This document shows, in pieces, positions 24,528 to 35,957 of a stretch of 64,000 bases of DNA. The stretch's first letter is position 1. Each line of letters starts with the position of its first letter. The notes below the pieces were generated by a model that was not told the origin of the DNA, did no database searches, and worked only from the letters and a program-made list of their open reading frames with translations. A program made the position numbers and the translations under genes. The stretch comes from Capitulum mitella (lineage: Eukaryota; Arthropoda; Thecostraca; Pollicipedomorpha; Pollicipedidae): assembly GCA_030062745.1 (NCBI GenBank), contig CP099851.1, positions 4,089,161 to 4,153,160 of the forward strand, given 5' to 3'.

Positions 24528-26046
24528 ATGTTGCGGCTTCTCCTGCTCCTTGGCGTGGTCGCGTTGGTCAGCTGCGGCGGAGGGAATTACGGCGGCCGTC
24601 GGGCGGGACGATTCTCTGGAGGCCGGCGCCGCGGCCACTTTGGCGGCAACAGTGGCGGCTTCGGCGGAGGCGGCGGCGGCGGCGGTGGCTTCGGCTACGG
24701 CGGTGGCGGCGGCGGCGGAGGCGGCGGTGGCGGCGGCGGAGGATTCGGCTACGGCGGCGGCGGCGGCGGCGGCGGTTTCGGCATTGGAGGTGGAGGCAGC
24801 AGGGTCGTCGGCGGATTCGTGAGTGCGCTGCTCCCGTTGTACGATTTTTGTCTTGAGCCACGGGTTGGCGCAACGCTTGAAAGTGCTTGGATAAAAACTG
24901 CACTGGAACTGAAGCAAGACCTGCATGCTCCATCTTTGCACTTTACCGTAACCCTTCCCAGAATTTAACGCGGCACAAAACCTCCCTAGTTTTTGCATTG
25001 GACAGAAAAAGCGCCATGACCTGCCGATGGCCCAAAGTACATCGAAACGTTGACATGTATTTTCAATGATTTGGACGTCAACGTAAGGTCCTTAGTATGC
25101 TGTGCAGGAAAGGGATTCTCCTCCTGAGCGCCGAAGGGAGAAAAAGCCCTGCGTTTCACTCGAATCAGCTCCCGCTCCGCGAGCTCGTTTCAACGTCGGC
25201 ATCGCACTTCCGACAGGGAGGTCACCGAGGAGGGAGCCGGCGCGGCGGCGGCTACGGCGGCGGCTTCCAGCAGGCCGGCGGCCAAAGTACACTGATCGGC
25301 TCCGGTTTCATCGGTGGCGGATCGCACGGCGGCCAGGGCGGCTACGGCGGCGGGTCCCACGGCGGCGGGTTCTTCGGAGGTGGTGTTCTCGGCGGCGGAG
25401 GTGGTGGTGGTTTCGGCTACGGAGGCGGCGGCAAGGCCACCGGCAACGCCCAGGGCAACGTCATCTCGGCCCAGAACTCGAACGGACACGACGGCCTGAG
25501 CTCCATCAAGGTGGTCAGCGCATCGGCAGGGGTAAGCAGCGCGCTCTGCTGTGGTCTCGCACTGCTGTGGCCCCTGTTCCTGCCAGTGGCACATGTTGCG
25601 GGGAAGTCATTTGACTGTATCTGGCGATGGATAATCCCAAACCCACGTGCACTGGGCCTGAGGAGAGACCAGATATGCTCTCAGTCTCCGTCTTTTAACC
25701 TCCGCCCTGTAGTGTCTACTATCCGAGAGTTTTTTTTTTTTTACTTTAGAGCATCATCGTCTACATTTTTAGGTTGTTATTCCATTTTTCATTGTCATGT
25801 AGTGAGAATGACTACGCAAAATACTCACTTTTCTGTTCCGCGTGCTTTTTGACAACGAACTTCAGAGATGACGTCAGGGCGACAGCGCCACGTCACAGGC
25901 TGCGTCGTTTACAGGGCTCCGCGTCCAACGGCGGCTCCAGCTTCAACAACGCGCACGCCACCAACGCCGAGCTGGGCGGCCTGTTCGGCTCCGGGTCGTT
26001 CTCCAACTCCGGCGCGACCTCCAACCAGTACGGCGGCCACCACTAG
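24528..26046 (+). CDS. GRP1: secreted glycine-rich protein, three coding exons
   Basis: A predicted 245-residue protein. Coding pieces are 24528-24818 (97 codons), 25217-25531 (105) and 25915-26046 (43 plus TAG). Donors are GTGAGT at 24819 and GTAAGC at 25532; acceptors are CGACAG before 25217 and TTTACAG before 25915. All introns are phase 0. The ATG sits in GCAGCCATG six bases after an acceptor. The signal peptide is MLRLLLLLGVVALVSCG, with the only early cysteine at its end. The rest is mostly Gly with Phe/Tyr in GGFGYGG repeats, then a conserved block (GNVISAQNSNGHDGLSSIKV) and a last exon starting Gly-Ser-Ala-Ser. The composition suggests an extracellular structural protein (cuticle, cement or silk-like). 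That role is inference, and no named family is recognised. No AATAAA is obvious downstream; AATACA near 26187 is a possible weak signal. Confidence 0.85.
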
Positions 26047-27438
26047 CACGGCTGAGGCCGATAGCGGGCCGGCCGGCGGCAGGCCCATCTAATCGGTGCC
26101 CCGCGGACGGGCAGGCCGGTCCTGTCGTGCCGCCGAGGCCGCGGCTCCACCGCAAAGTCCTCCGCGAGTGACCGGATTCCATGAATACAATCAAACCGTT
26201 CACATCGCCCGCTTATGCATGCATGACAACGTCGAATGTTTGGTACATGAAATATACATGAACTTACGTGATCAAATTGTCCGACGACCAAACCCCAGGG
26301 GACCAACTAAAGTAGTCTGGGTACTTTCTTTTATGCTAGCCTTGATGCGTTCCATCTGGTTTACGACATGATGACATTAAGCACGAGAGACTCGTTCGTA
26401 AAGCAATTTGAAAGCATCGAGGCAAAATTGTTATGTAGCGTGCAGTGCAGTCTTCATGTCCCAATGCAAGAACAGCGGCCGCTCATTAGAGTTCAACAGA
26501 CAGAATGTGTAATTTGAGCGTTCCGTTGTTTCATCTGCCATCTTTGTTCCCTGCAGCAGCATTCTTATTTATCGGAGCGGCAAACTTGTCCGCGCTTTCA
26601 GCCAACCACAACAATATCGCAGAAGCTTAATTAAATTGCCCGGAGTAATTTTAAAACAATCTGAACACTGTCCACCAGATAAAGTTCTCAGTGATAATCT
26701 ACAATTTCGAAACCAAAGCATGGATTCGCTGATACAAGAAAATTTCCAACGACATGGTGCAGAATTAACCCCAGCCAGGCGGGCATACGGACTGTTTGTT
26801 CTCAGCCATGAATTCATCCGATTCGTTCTCCTAAGATCTTTGAGAACCAAAGGTGCCGCAAAAAACTGGAAAAACACCGACGGAAAGATTTTGGTAACGC
26901 CAGCAGAAAGCATGATATTTTGTAAGCAAGCCAATATTGAGGTCATCAGGGATTATCTTAGATCATATTATATGCGGAGAACTTTGGCGGATACCTTGTC
27001 AAGTTTAAAAGGTCAATGGTTTTTTCAAGGTAAGTAAGGTCACTCACTTTATATGGAATGAAATCGTTTTCAGTAATGGAAACTATTTCACGCTTCTCGA
27101 TGATCACTTCTCTATTCCGTGATAATAAGGCATATTTTGGGGAAGTAACAGCGTTGCAAGATTGCAATAATATTTCGCCCTTCATTTATCTGACCTTGAA
27201 CCAGAGGAAACGACAATTATTGGCTTCGACGAGTGAACAATTTGAAAACAAATTCCGTATGAGAACGTAGTTTGAAGGACGTTTTGCCGTGAATCTGCTA
27301 CGCTGACGGCGGAGACTTCAAACGATGAACAGCATCTTTCGCTGTGAACAGAGTGTGCTTACCAGGTGCCGTGAAGGAGGAAAGCAGGCAACATTCTCAT
27401 CAGAAAAAACGTACGGCCCTTTCGTTTTTGCTTCATTG

Positions 27439-27480
<42 letters not shown>

Positions 27481-28017
27481 CTCTCCCTCTCTCTCTCTCT
27501 CTCTGTCTATCTATCTACCTATCTCGTATGGGGCTGCGGCGGACATCCAGCCGGCCGGCCGTTTGCTGGGGCAGCGACTCCGGCGAGCCGGCCGCTCCGG
27601 GCTGTCATGTTAACCCTATGGGCGCGTTTATTTCTCATGCAAAAAAGTCACGTTCGGGATGGTCTTGTTCATTTCTTTCTTAACATTTGGTTTTGCCCAT
27701 GCCCTCAGTTTGTTGCCTGATTCATGGCCTTTTATTTCAGTCAGCAAATATTGTCATCCCTATGTTGCATTTCGGTGGGATTTGGCGATTTATGAGTTGC
27801 GAACAAGGTATTTTACTATACCTTCAACATGGGGAAATTTCTGCTTCGTCTTTCAGGTTGTCTGATGCGACACGTAACCATGAGAAGCCTTAGCCCATGG
27901 ATGGAGCTTGTAGCTCGGTTATTTTTCTACCAAATAGATGGGATTTGTCGCCGATTTGACGTTGGGAATTGGCAAAATGCATTGCCATACCTTGCACCGT
28001 GCACGAGAAGGTTCATT
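26047..28017. other. Left arm downstream of GRP1
   Basis: The GRP1 3' flank, then non-coding sequence mirrored in the right arm. It includes the empty TTAA site at 27005-27008, which is filled in the other arm, and a (CT)n tract. The 133-codon frame at 26636-27037 is shifted and interrupted in the other arm and is not called. Confidence 0.5.
27440..27525. repeat. (CT)n microsatellite in left arm
   Basis: CT dinucleotides with CTTT and CTAT interruptions. The mirror tract in the right arm (34256-34322) is shorter and more degenerate, as expected for independently drifting copies. Confidence 0.9.
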
Positions 28018-29133
28018 GTTTCGTCGCCAGGCGTCGCTAGCTGTACGGTTCGGCCGATGTTATGTCAGGTGATCATGGGCGCGTTCAGAGAGTATTATGT
28101 GCGGCGGGATGCGTCCAGTCTGATATTCTGAACTCGTTAGAAGGTGCACAATTCCTCAACCTTTTCGTTGCGATGACAGGCATCGTCAATGGGAAGTGGA
28201 GCCCGGAGGACCACGACCCATGCCTGGACCCTTTCGTCCCCTCCCCCTGGCGGCAGCGGCGACCTCCATCACTTGCTATGCGTTTGGACCTGTTGCATGT
28301 GGTCCACTCCAAGCCAGCCCCTTGCCCACCCGTTCCTTTCTCAGTCGCTGCTTTCCCCTTGTATTTATATTTATATTTCAACAGAATAAATCAAATTATA
28401 ATAGTGCGATCAGCTGCTGTTTAGGCCTCCAAGAAACAGAAGGGACAGACACGCGACCTATTTTTTTTAATAACATGCCAACATTTCCATTCCATTTAAC
28501 TGAGTATGTACACTCCTGGTTGGGTGGGCTTTCTCAAAGCTTGTGTCTGTTATACGGGCGACGACTCAGAAATGGTTGCCTGGGCCAAAACATCTGAGGA
28601 GCCACGGGTCCTGTTTCTATGTCACTCTGACACCCTACGCATACACAACAGTGACTGATTCTTAATCGTGGCTCAGGTGCCACGCTGGCTGGTTCGGCGT
28701 CCCTGGTTCCGGAAGAGGAGGAAGAGGGGGCTGGAGGCGACGCGCGTTTTTGTACGTACGGTGATTAATGACCGACTAGGTATGTGGGAGGGGCCACCCC
28801 GCGGAGAGCGGGGAAACTCGGAAGAGGACTTGGAGTGGACCACATGCAACAGGTCCGAACGCATGGCAAGTGATGGAGGTCGCCGCTGCCGCCAGGGGGG
28901 AGGGGGCGAAAGGGTCCAGGCATGGGTCGTGGTCCTCCGGACCCCACTTCCCATTGACGATGCCTGTCATCGCAACGAAAAGGTTGAGGAATTGTGCACC
29001 TGATAACGAGCTCAGAATATCAAATTGGACGCACCCCGCCGCACGTAATACTCCCTGAACGCGCCCATGATAACCTGACATGACCTGAGCTGAACCGTAC
29101 AGCTAGCGACGCCTGGCGACGAAAAAAGCTCTG
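28018..29133. mobile_element. Foldback-like element with ~300-bp inverted termini (left arm)
   Basis: The segment 28018-28312 reappears inverted at 28829-29133. Both start from the outer end TTTCGTCGCCAGGCGTCGCT and are about 95% identical by eye. The unique middle (~515 bp) contains an A/T-rich stretch with AATAAA near 28384. Long inverted termini without coding capacity fit a foldback-type transposon. No target-site duplication is obvious. The large palindrome gives a second copy at 32637-33751, so four copies of the terminus lie in the window. Confidence 0.65.
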
Positions 29134-29545
29134 TCCGCAGAAACACGCACATCAGTGCACGAAAGGTGATTGGTTACGAGCGAAACGTTAGCACGAACGC
29201 ACGAGTACAAGCAACCAGCCGATGTGACCGCAAGAGGCGTTAGCAGGCGCGGCGCTATTATAGCCGGAGCGCGAGTCATGGCGCAGCCGGAACGCAGTCA
29301 CACCCCGCGCAGAGGCAGGCACAGAGGGTTGGCAAATGAAGCAGCCGCCAGAGCCGCAGCCGCAACGGAAGCAACAGGAACAGCACACTCCCGTCCGCCC
29401 AGACGGAGCAGCAGAGGAGACAGGGCAGGCCGCGGCAGGGAAGCAGCAGGTGCAGCGGCCGTCGCGACCGCAGGAGCAGCGGTTGCCGGCCAGCAGAGCC
29501 GCGCCGGTCGCCACTCGTCCGCCGACGAGGGTCATCCTGCCACCG
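29134..29545. other. Innermost left arm, GC-rich
   Basis: About 410 bp mirrored at 32225-32640. It is open in several frames because of its composition. In one frame it runs into the Ty3/gypsy pol fragment, but its inverted copy on the other side shows that it belongs to the palindrome arm rather than to the retroelement. Confidence 0.55.
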
Positions 29546-32224
29546 AGTCATCCTGTCATGCGTAAAGAGGAAGGATGGTACTCTCCGCTGCTGCGTCGAT
29601 TACCGGGCCCTCGATCTTGCCACTGTTAAGGACTCATACCCTCTGCCTCGCACTGACGACACTTTGGATGGACTATCTGGAGCTCGCTGGTTCTCCACGC
29701 TAAATCTTAAGTCTGGCTACCATCAGATCAGAGTGGCCAAGGAAGATCGTCCTAAAGCAGCGTTCTATGCCGGTAACGGGCTCTGGCAGTTTCGTGTTCC
29801 GTTCTTTGGACTGTGCAACGCGCCTGCAACGTTTGAACGTCCCATGGAAGCTGTGCTGTCTGGTCAACACTGGAAATCTCTCCTCGTCTGTCTGGATGAC
29901 GTCATAGTGTTCGGTCGCGCGTTCGAGGTGGAGATGCGTCATATGGAGGAGGTTTTCTTACGGTTCCGTTCCTCAAATCTCAAACTTAATCCCAAGAAGT
30001 GTCATCTCTTTTGCAAAGAAGTCTGCTATCTCGGCCACATCGTTTGGCACGGAGGCGTCAGGACAGATCCGACCAAGGTCGCAGCCATCTTGGATGGGCC
30101 CACTCCGATGTGCAAAATGCAGCTGCAAAGTTTTTTAGGCCTCTGCACCTATTACCGGAAGTTTGTAAGGAGTTCTGCTTCGATTGCTGCCTCACTCCAC
30201 GCTCTGACGAAAAAGGACTGCAAGTTCATGTGGGACCAGAGCTGTGAGGAATCGTTCCAGCATCTGAAGCAGACCATTGCGTCTTCGACTGTTCTTCTCT
30301 TCCCGGACACGTCAAATCCTCGACATTGACGCTAGTCGGTGCGGCATCGGCGCTGTCCTCTCTCAAGAAATGGATGATACGGAGCGCGTCGTCGCATTCT
30401 ACAGCAGGTCCCTCTCCCACCCAAAAAGGAACTATTGCACTATCCGACGAGAACTACTGGCCATCGATGGTTCCGTCAGGCACTTCCATCACTTTCTTTA
30501 CGGCTCGAAGTTCACAATCCGCACGGATCATGCCGCTTTGCCGCGGCTGAAGCACCCTAAGGATCCTGAAGGGCAGTTAGCACGGTGGTTGGCAAGATTG
30601 GAACAGCATGACTATACTATCCTGTACAGACCTGGTGGACGGCGCCAGAACGCAGACGGGCTGTGTCGGCGTCCTTGTCGACTTGACTGCCCACTCTGCT
30701 GCCGGAAAGAAGAAGCAGCAGGACGTTGTTGTATGGCCACAACCAGAACTCAGGCTAGGGCGATCAAGGATTCTCCTCCTCCGCCCGCTGAGCAAGAGGA
30801 ATCGGCTGAGCAGATACCGCAGCCATCTTCGTTGCTGTCAGGCCCAGGTAAAACGTTCTCATCTGCAGATTTGTTGAGCGACCAGCTGCCGATGTCTCTT
30901 CGAGTGGCGCAACTACAGGACCCTGATATGTCCACTCTGTTGTCTTTTTTGCAGGAAACCGGTGGAAGACCTGGATGGGACGGGGTGAGGGGTTTCAGCC
31001 TTGTGTTGAAACAGTACTGGGCACAGTGGGATGCATTACGCTTTCATCATGAAACCCTCCAGCGTCGTTGGGAATCTGCTGATGGTTCATCTGAGAGGTG
31101 GCTGACGGTGGTGCCTCGTGGCTTGAGGAAAGCCGTGCTGGCTGGATGTCGTGGATCTGTCACGAGTGGGCACTGGTACCAAGAAAACCCTGCAGCGCAT
31201 CCGGCAGCGTTTTTACTGGATCGGCATGCGGAATGACATGAAGGAGTGGTGCCGAACATGCGATACCTGCTCAGTGAAGAAGGACCCAGCGTCAAAGCCG
31301 TGTGTCCTTCTGCAGATCTGCGCCGTTGGGGCGCGAATGGAGCGCGTCGCTGTGTATGTTGCGGGTCCTTTGCCGTTGTCGTCGTCCGGCAACAGGTATA
31401 TAGTGGTGGCCATGGACTACTTCACTAAATGGTCGGAGGCGTATGCTGTTCCAAACCAGGAAGCCTTCACCATTGCGAAAGTTCTTGTCGACAACTTCTT
31501 TTCCCGTTTTGCGTCCCAAACGAATTGCACTCAGATCAGGGCCGCAATTTCGAGAGCCACGTGTTCAAGGAATGTTGCCTGCTCTTAGGTATCCGTAAGA
31601 CTCGAACAATGCCACTACACCCTGAGTCCGACGGTATGGTGGAAAGATTTAACCGGGCTCTCAGCCAGGAGCTGGCGAAACTTTGCAGGCATGGTCAGGA
31701 GGACTAGGATCAGAAACTGTCGACTGTTCTCATGGCGTATCGCTCGGCGGAGCACGAGACAACCGGGTACACCCCAGCCATGCTTATGCTGGGACGGGAA
31801 CTCCGACTACCGGTCTGGACCGGCCTTCTGAAGAAGCGCCTCGTCACTTTACGACTGGGTATGCCATGGCTCTCCGAGACCGCCTGACTGATGTTCAACA
31901 CAGAGTGCGTGACCGCTTGGCGGCGTCTTCCCAAACGATGAAGCTGAGAATGGACGTCAAGCCTTCCCTCACTGTTTTCGAACCAAGCGACGAAGTGTGG
32001 CTGTACAATCCACGAAGAAAGAAGGGTCAGAGCCCGAAGCTCATGTCTCGCTGGGAGGGGCCACACATGATCAAAAAGCGACTCTCTGGTGTCACGTACC
32101 GCATCAGTCGGAACAGTAGATCTGACGCAAAAGTGGTCCATTAACCGCTTATGGAAAGTTACTGGTCTGCCTCGTTTCATCTGGTCCACTTCACCCTGCG
32201 GATCGGACCCTGCTTCCGTGGCAG
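29546..32224 (+). mobile_element. Ty3/gypsy pol fragment forming the palindrome spacer
   Basis: Reverse transcriptase, RNase H and integrase segments in the canonical Ty3/gypsy order on the + strand. There is no gag, protease, primer-binding site or LTR. The fragment starts near the N-terminal edge of RT and stops after the integrase C-terminal (GPY/F-like) region, where the inverted arm sequence begins. It is the only part of 19.7-42.1 kb with no inverted partner, so it is either the spacer captured when the palindrome formed or a later insertion at its centre. Confidence 0.9.
29560..32190 (+). pseudogene. Ty3/gypsy pol remnant (RT, RNase H, integrase)
   Basis: RT: a KDSYPLPRTDDTLDGL block (~29630), FSTLNLKSGYHQI, FGLCNAPATFER and the catalytic LVCLDDVIVFG; longest piece 29664-30329. 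RNase H (~30317-30700): DIDASRCGIGAVLSQ, RRELLAI and RTDHAAL supply the acidic residues. Integrase (31150-32190): RFYWIGMRNDMKEWCRTCDTC carries the zinc-finger cysteines, LHSDQGRNFES and MVERFNR the second and third acidic residues, and a WEGPHMIKKRLSGVTY tail. The first catalytic Asp of integrase is absent (the segment reads VAVYVAGPL). Frameshifts occur near 29590, 30320, 31180 and 31530, with stops near 31706 and 31888. It is non-functional. Confidence 0.9.
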
Positions 32225-32636
32225 GATGACCGTCGGCGGACGACGACGACTGGCGACCTGCGCGGCTCTGCTGGCCGGCACCCGCTGCTCTGCCATCGCG
32301 ACGGCCGCTGCACCTGCTGCTACCCTGCCGCGGCCTGCCCTGTCTCCTCTGCTGCTCCGTCTGGACGGACGGGAGTGTGCTGTTCCTATTGCTTCCGTTG
32401 CGGCTGCGGCTCCGGCGGCTGCTTCATTTGCCAACCCGCTGTGCCTGCCTCTGCGCGGGGTTGGACTGCGTTCCGGCTGCGCCATGACTCGCGCTCCGGC
32501 TACAATGACGCCGCACCCGCTAACGCCTCCTGCGGTCGCATCGGCTGGCTGCTTGTACTCGTGCGTTCGTGCTAACGTTTTGCTCGTAACTAGTCACCGT
32601 TCGTGCACTGATGTACGTGTTTCTGCGGACAGAGTT

Positions 32637-33751
32637 TTTTTCGTCGCCAGGCGTCGCTAGCTGTACGGTTCGGCCCATGTTATGTCAGGTGGTCATGGGC
32701 GCGTTCAGGGAGTATTATGTGTGGCGGGATGCGTCCAATCTGACATTCTGAACTCGTTATCAGGTGCGCAATGTCTGAACCTTTTCGTTGCCATGACGGG
32801 CATCGCCAATGGGAAGTGGGGTCCGGAGGGCCATGACCCATGCCTGGACCCTTTCGTCCCCTCCCCCTGGCGGCAGCGGCGACCTCCATCACTTGCCATG
32901 CGTTCGGACCCGTTGCATGTGGTCCACTCCAAGTCCTCTTCCGAGTTTCCCCGCTCTCCGCGGGGTGCCCCCTCCCACATACCTAGTCGGTCATTAATCA
33001 CCGTACGTACAAAAACGCGCGTCGCCTCCAGCCCCTCTTCCTCCTCTTCCGGAACCAGGGATGCCGAACCAGCCAGCGTGGCACCTGAGCCACGATTAAG
33101 AATCAGTCAATGTTGTATATGCGTAGGGTGTCACAGTGACATAGAAACAACACCCATGGGGCCTCAGGTGTTTTGGCCCAGGCAACCATTTCTGAGTCGT
33201 CGCCCGTATAATCGACGCAAGCTTTGAGAAAACCCACCCAACCAGAAGTTTACGTACACAGTTGAATGGAAGGGAGATGCTGGCATGTTATTAAAAAAAA
33301 AGAAATTAAGTCGCGTGTCTGTCCCTTCTGTTTCTTGGAGGCCTAAACAGCAGCTGATCTCACCATTATAATTTGATTTATTCTGTTAAAATATAAATAT
33401 AAATATAAGGGGAAAGCGGCGACTAAGAAAGGAACGGGTGGGCAAGGGGCTGACCTGGAGTGAACCACATGCAACAGGTCCGAACGCATGGCAAGTGATG
33501 GAGGTCCCCGATGCCGCCAGGGGGAGGGGGCCAAACGGTCCAGGCATGGGTCGTGGTCCTCCGGACCCCACTTTCCATTGACGATGCCCGTCATGGCAAC
33601 GAAAAGGTTCAGACATTGCGCACCTGCTAACGAGTTCAGAATATCAGATTGGACGCATCCCGCCGCACATAATACTCCCTGAACGCGCCCATGATCACCT
33701 GACATAACATGGGCCGAACCGTACAGCTAGCGACGCCTGGCGACGAAACGA
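32637..33751. mobile_element. Foldback-like element with ~300-bp inverted termini (right arm)
   Basis: The mirror copy of 28018-29133. Its termini, 32637-32945 and ~33455-33751, are inverted copies of each other. The outer ends read TTTCGTCGCCAGGCGTCG and its complement. The middle contains the same AATAAA-like A/T-rich stretch, inverted (~33375-33410). Confidence 0.65.
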
Positions 33752-34255
33752 TGAACCTTCTCGGGCATGATGCAAGGTGTGGCTATGCATCTTGCCAATT
33801 CCCACCGGGATGCCAATGTCAAATCGGCGACAAATCCCACCTATTCGGTAGAAAAATAACCGAGCTACAAGCTCCACCCATGGGCAAAGGCTTCCGATGG
33901 GTACGTGTCGCATCAGACAACCTGAAAGACGAAGCAGAAATTTGCCCCTGTTGAAGGTATAGGAAAATATCTTCTTCGCAACTCATAAATCGCCAAATCC
34001 CACCGAGATGCAACATAGGGATGACAATATTTGCTGACCGAAGTAAAAGGCCATGAATCAGGCAACAAACTGAGGGCATGGGCAAAATGAAATGTTAAGA
34101 AAAAAATGAACAAGACCCGAACGTGACTTTTTTACATGAGAAATAAACGTGCCCGCAGGGTTAACATGACGACCCGGAGCGGCCGGCCCGCCGGAGTCTC
34201 TGCCCCTGCGAGCGGCCGGCCGGCTGGATGTCCGCCGCAGCCCCATACGAGATAG

Positions 34256-34322
34256 ACGAATAGATAGATGGGTAGATACATAGGTAGAGAGAGGGAGAGA
34301 AGGAAAGAGAGGGAGAGAGAGC
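34256..34322. repeat. Degenerate (GA)n tract in right arm
   Basis: AGAGAGAGGGAGAGA-type purine repeat plus TAGATAGATGGGTAGATA, the inverted counterpart of the (CT)n tract at 27440. Confidence 0.85.
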
Positions 34323-34756
34323 AATGAAACAAAAACGAAAGGGTCGTACGTTTTTTCTGATCAGAATGATGCCTGCTTTCCTCCTTCATGGCACCTGATA
34401 AGCACACTTTGTTCACACCAAAAGATGCTGTTTACTATTTGACGTCTCCGCCGTCAGCGTAGTAGATTTACGGAAAAACGTCCTTCAAACTACGCTTTTA
34501 TGTAGAATTTACTTCCAAATTCTTCACCCGTCGAAGCCAATAATTGCCTTTTCCTCTGGTTCCAGGTCAGGTAAATGAAGGGCGAAATATTATTGCAAAC
34601 TTACAACGCTGTAGCTTCACCAAAATATGCCTTATTATCACGCAATAGAGTAGTGATCATCGAGAAGCGTGAAATAGTTTCCATTACCGAAAACGATTTC
34701 AGGCCATATAAGGTGAGTGACCTCACTTGACTTTGAAAAGACCATTCATCTTTTAA

Positions 34757-35957
34757 CCCTATTCCCGGAGGGCTAGACGGTATGGTCGATTCCCGGCAGG
34801 GGGGACGGATTCGCCCCTCCCCTGCATCTCGAGAACTACACATCCGATTTCATCGCAACAAACAGCAATCGATTTCACACGAAGAGAGCTACATTTTGAT
34901 AAAAAAGATCAAAATTTTGAAAGGTGTGGATACAGGGCGCGAAAATCTCAAAATCGGGGGTATCTTTGGACTTTTTATAACTCCGTTGTTCATGGACCGA
35001 TTTCGATGAAACTGGCATGAATCGAGAGATTATGGATAGGACTTTTATCACTGATACACATATCTGAAATTTTGAGAAAATTCATGGGCGTTCTCAGGGT
35101 TTTAAAAATAGGAGGATTAGTCTTCTAACAACTGAATAAACAAAAGGGCCAAAAACATTTTTTTGGCTTCTGTTAGTCATGTTATGCTAAAGGAGTACAA
35201 ATCGCATTACAATGTTTGTATAATGTTAGCCTAGGCGATGCCAGGGACATGAAAAAGGAGAAACTGTCATGGTCATACGTCCTTAAGATCAACTCGTTAC
35301 CTTTGACCTTAAATGACCTCCAGTGACCTTGGAGTCACTTGGAATGATCTCATGTGCATTTAATATTATCTGTAAACGTTTTCGATCATTTGAATTTACT
35401 CTATTTCAAAAATTTCATTTTATTGCTATTACGATGTAGGGTACGCACACTAACGTTTTAGGTGATATCTCCGTGACCCGACCTGATATTAAGCTGAAAC
35501 TTGATACGCAAGTAGAGGGCACCGTTCTACGTCATATGTATTCCGGGTTGGGCATTTGAAAAAACGGCGCCGAAATTATTGAAAAAAATAAATTCTGGCT
35601 TTTGGCCTTGATCTGACCTTGTAAAGTGACCTCAGACTAACAAAATTACATCTGCACATTGCCCAACTCTTTAGCTAGACATCCATATAAAGTTTTAAGT
35701 TCTATCTTAAAAACTCTGTTTTTGGCAGACATTTTCCTTTTACCCTCAACATGGCCAAAAGTGGTCTGAGGTGTCTTCGAAAAACGTTGCCTGGGTCCGC
35801 CCCTGAACAAAATAGAATTTTGAAATTTTCTCACTCCACGCAGAAGGAATAGCTAGGAAAAGTCACCAAGTTTCGTGAAGCTGCGTTAAAAAGCATGGAA
35901 TTGGCAAGCAAAAAAAACCGGAGGGGGGCGGATTCAGCCCCCCTGCCGGGAATAGGG
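34757..35957 (-). mobile_element. TTAA element family 1, complete copy private to the right arm (1201 bp)
   Basis: Flanked by TTAA (34753-34756 and 35958-35961). Removing the element and one TTAA restores a sequence matching the left arm at 26990-27030, where a single TTAA (27005-27008) marks the empty site. This directly proves the 4-bp TTAA duplication and shows the element inserted after, or was lost since, the arms duplicated. Its orientation is opposite to the 14839 copy. Confidence 0.95.

Larger units (their letters stand above)
19700..29545 (+). repeat. Left arm of a ~22-kb imperfect inverted duplication
   Basis: This matches, in inverted order, the segment 32225-42090. Paired landmarks are GRP exon 4 (25915 vs 37097), exon 3 (25217 vs 37794), exon 2 (24528 vs 38507), the TATA box (21691 vs 41313), the CATTATCATGATCTAC phrase (~19741 vs ~42032), the CT/GA tract (27440 vs 34322) and the foldback element (28018 vs 33751). 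Coding exons look about 95-97% identical by eye and introns somewhat less, so the duplication is neither brand new nor perfectly homogenised. Without its private 1.2-kb TTAA insertion the arm is about 8.6 kb, equal to the other arm. Confidence 0.95.

Noticed and set aside
24359-25614. Arg-rich and Ala-rich frames overlapping the GRP1 exons
   Set aside because: Alternate-frame and antisense shadows of GGC/GGA glycine codons; the same happens over GRP2 and GRP3.
28062-29003. Frames of 100-133 codons in the foldback-like elements, repeated in both arms
   Set aside because: The same sequence reads open in several frames and in inverted copies; no domain, and conserved only as part of the repeat.
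29170-29565. 131-codon frame leading into the Ty3/gypsy pol fragment, which could look like a gag or protease region
   Set aside because: An inverted copy exists at 32177-32485, so it belongs to the palindrome arm; it has no zinc knuckle or protease DSG motif.
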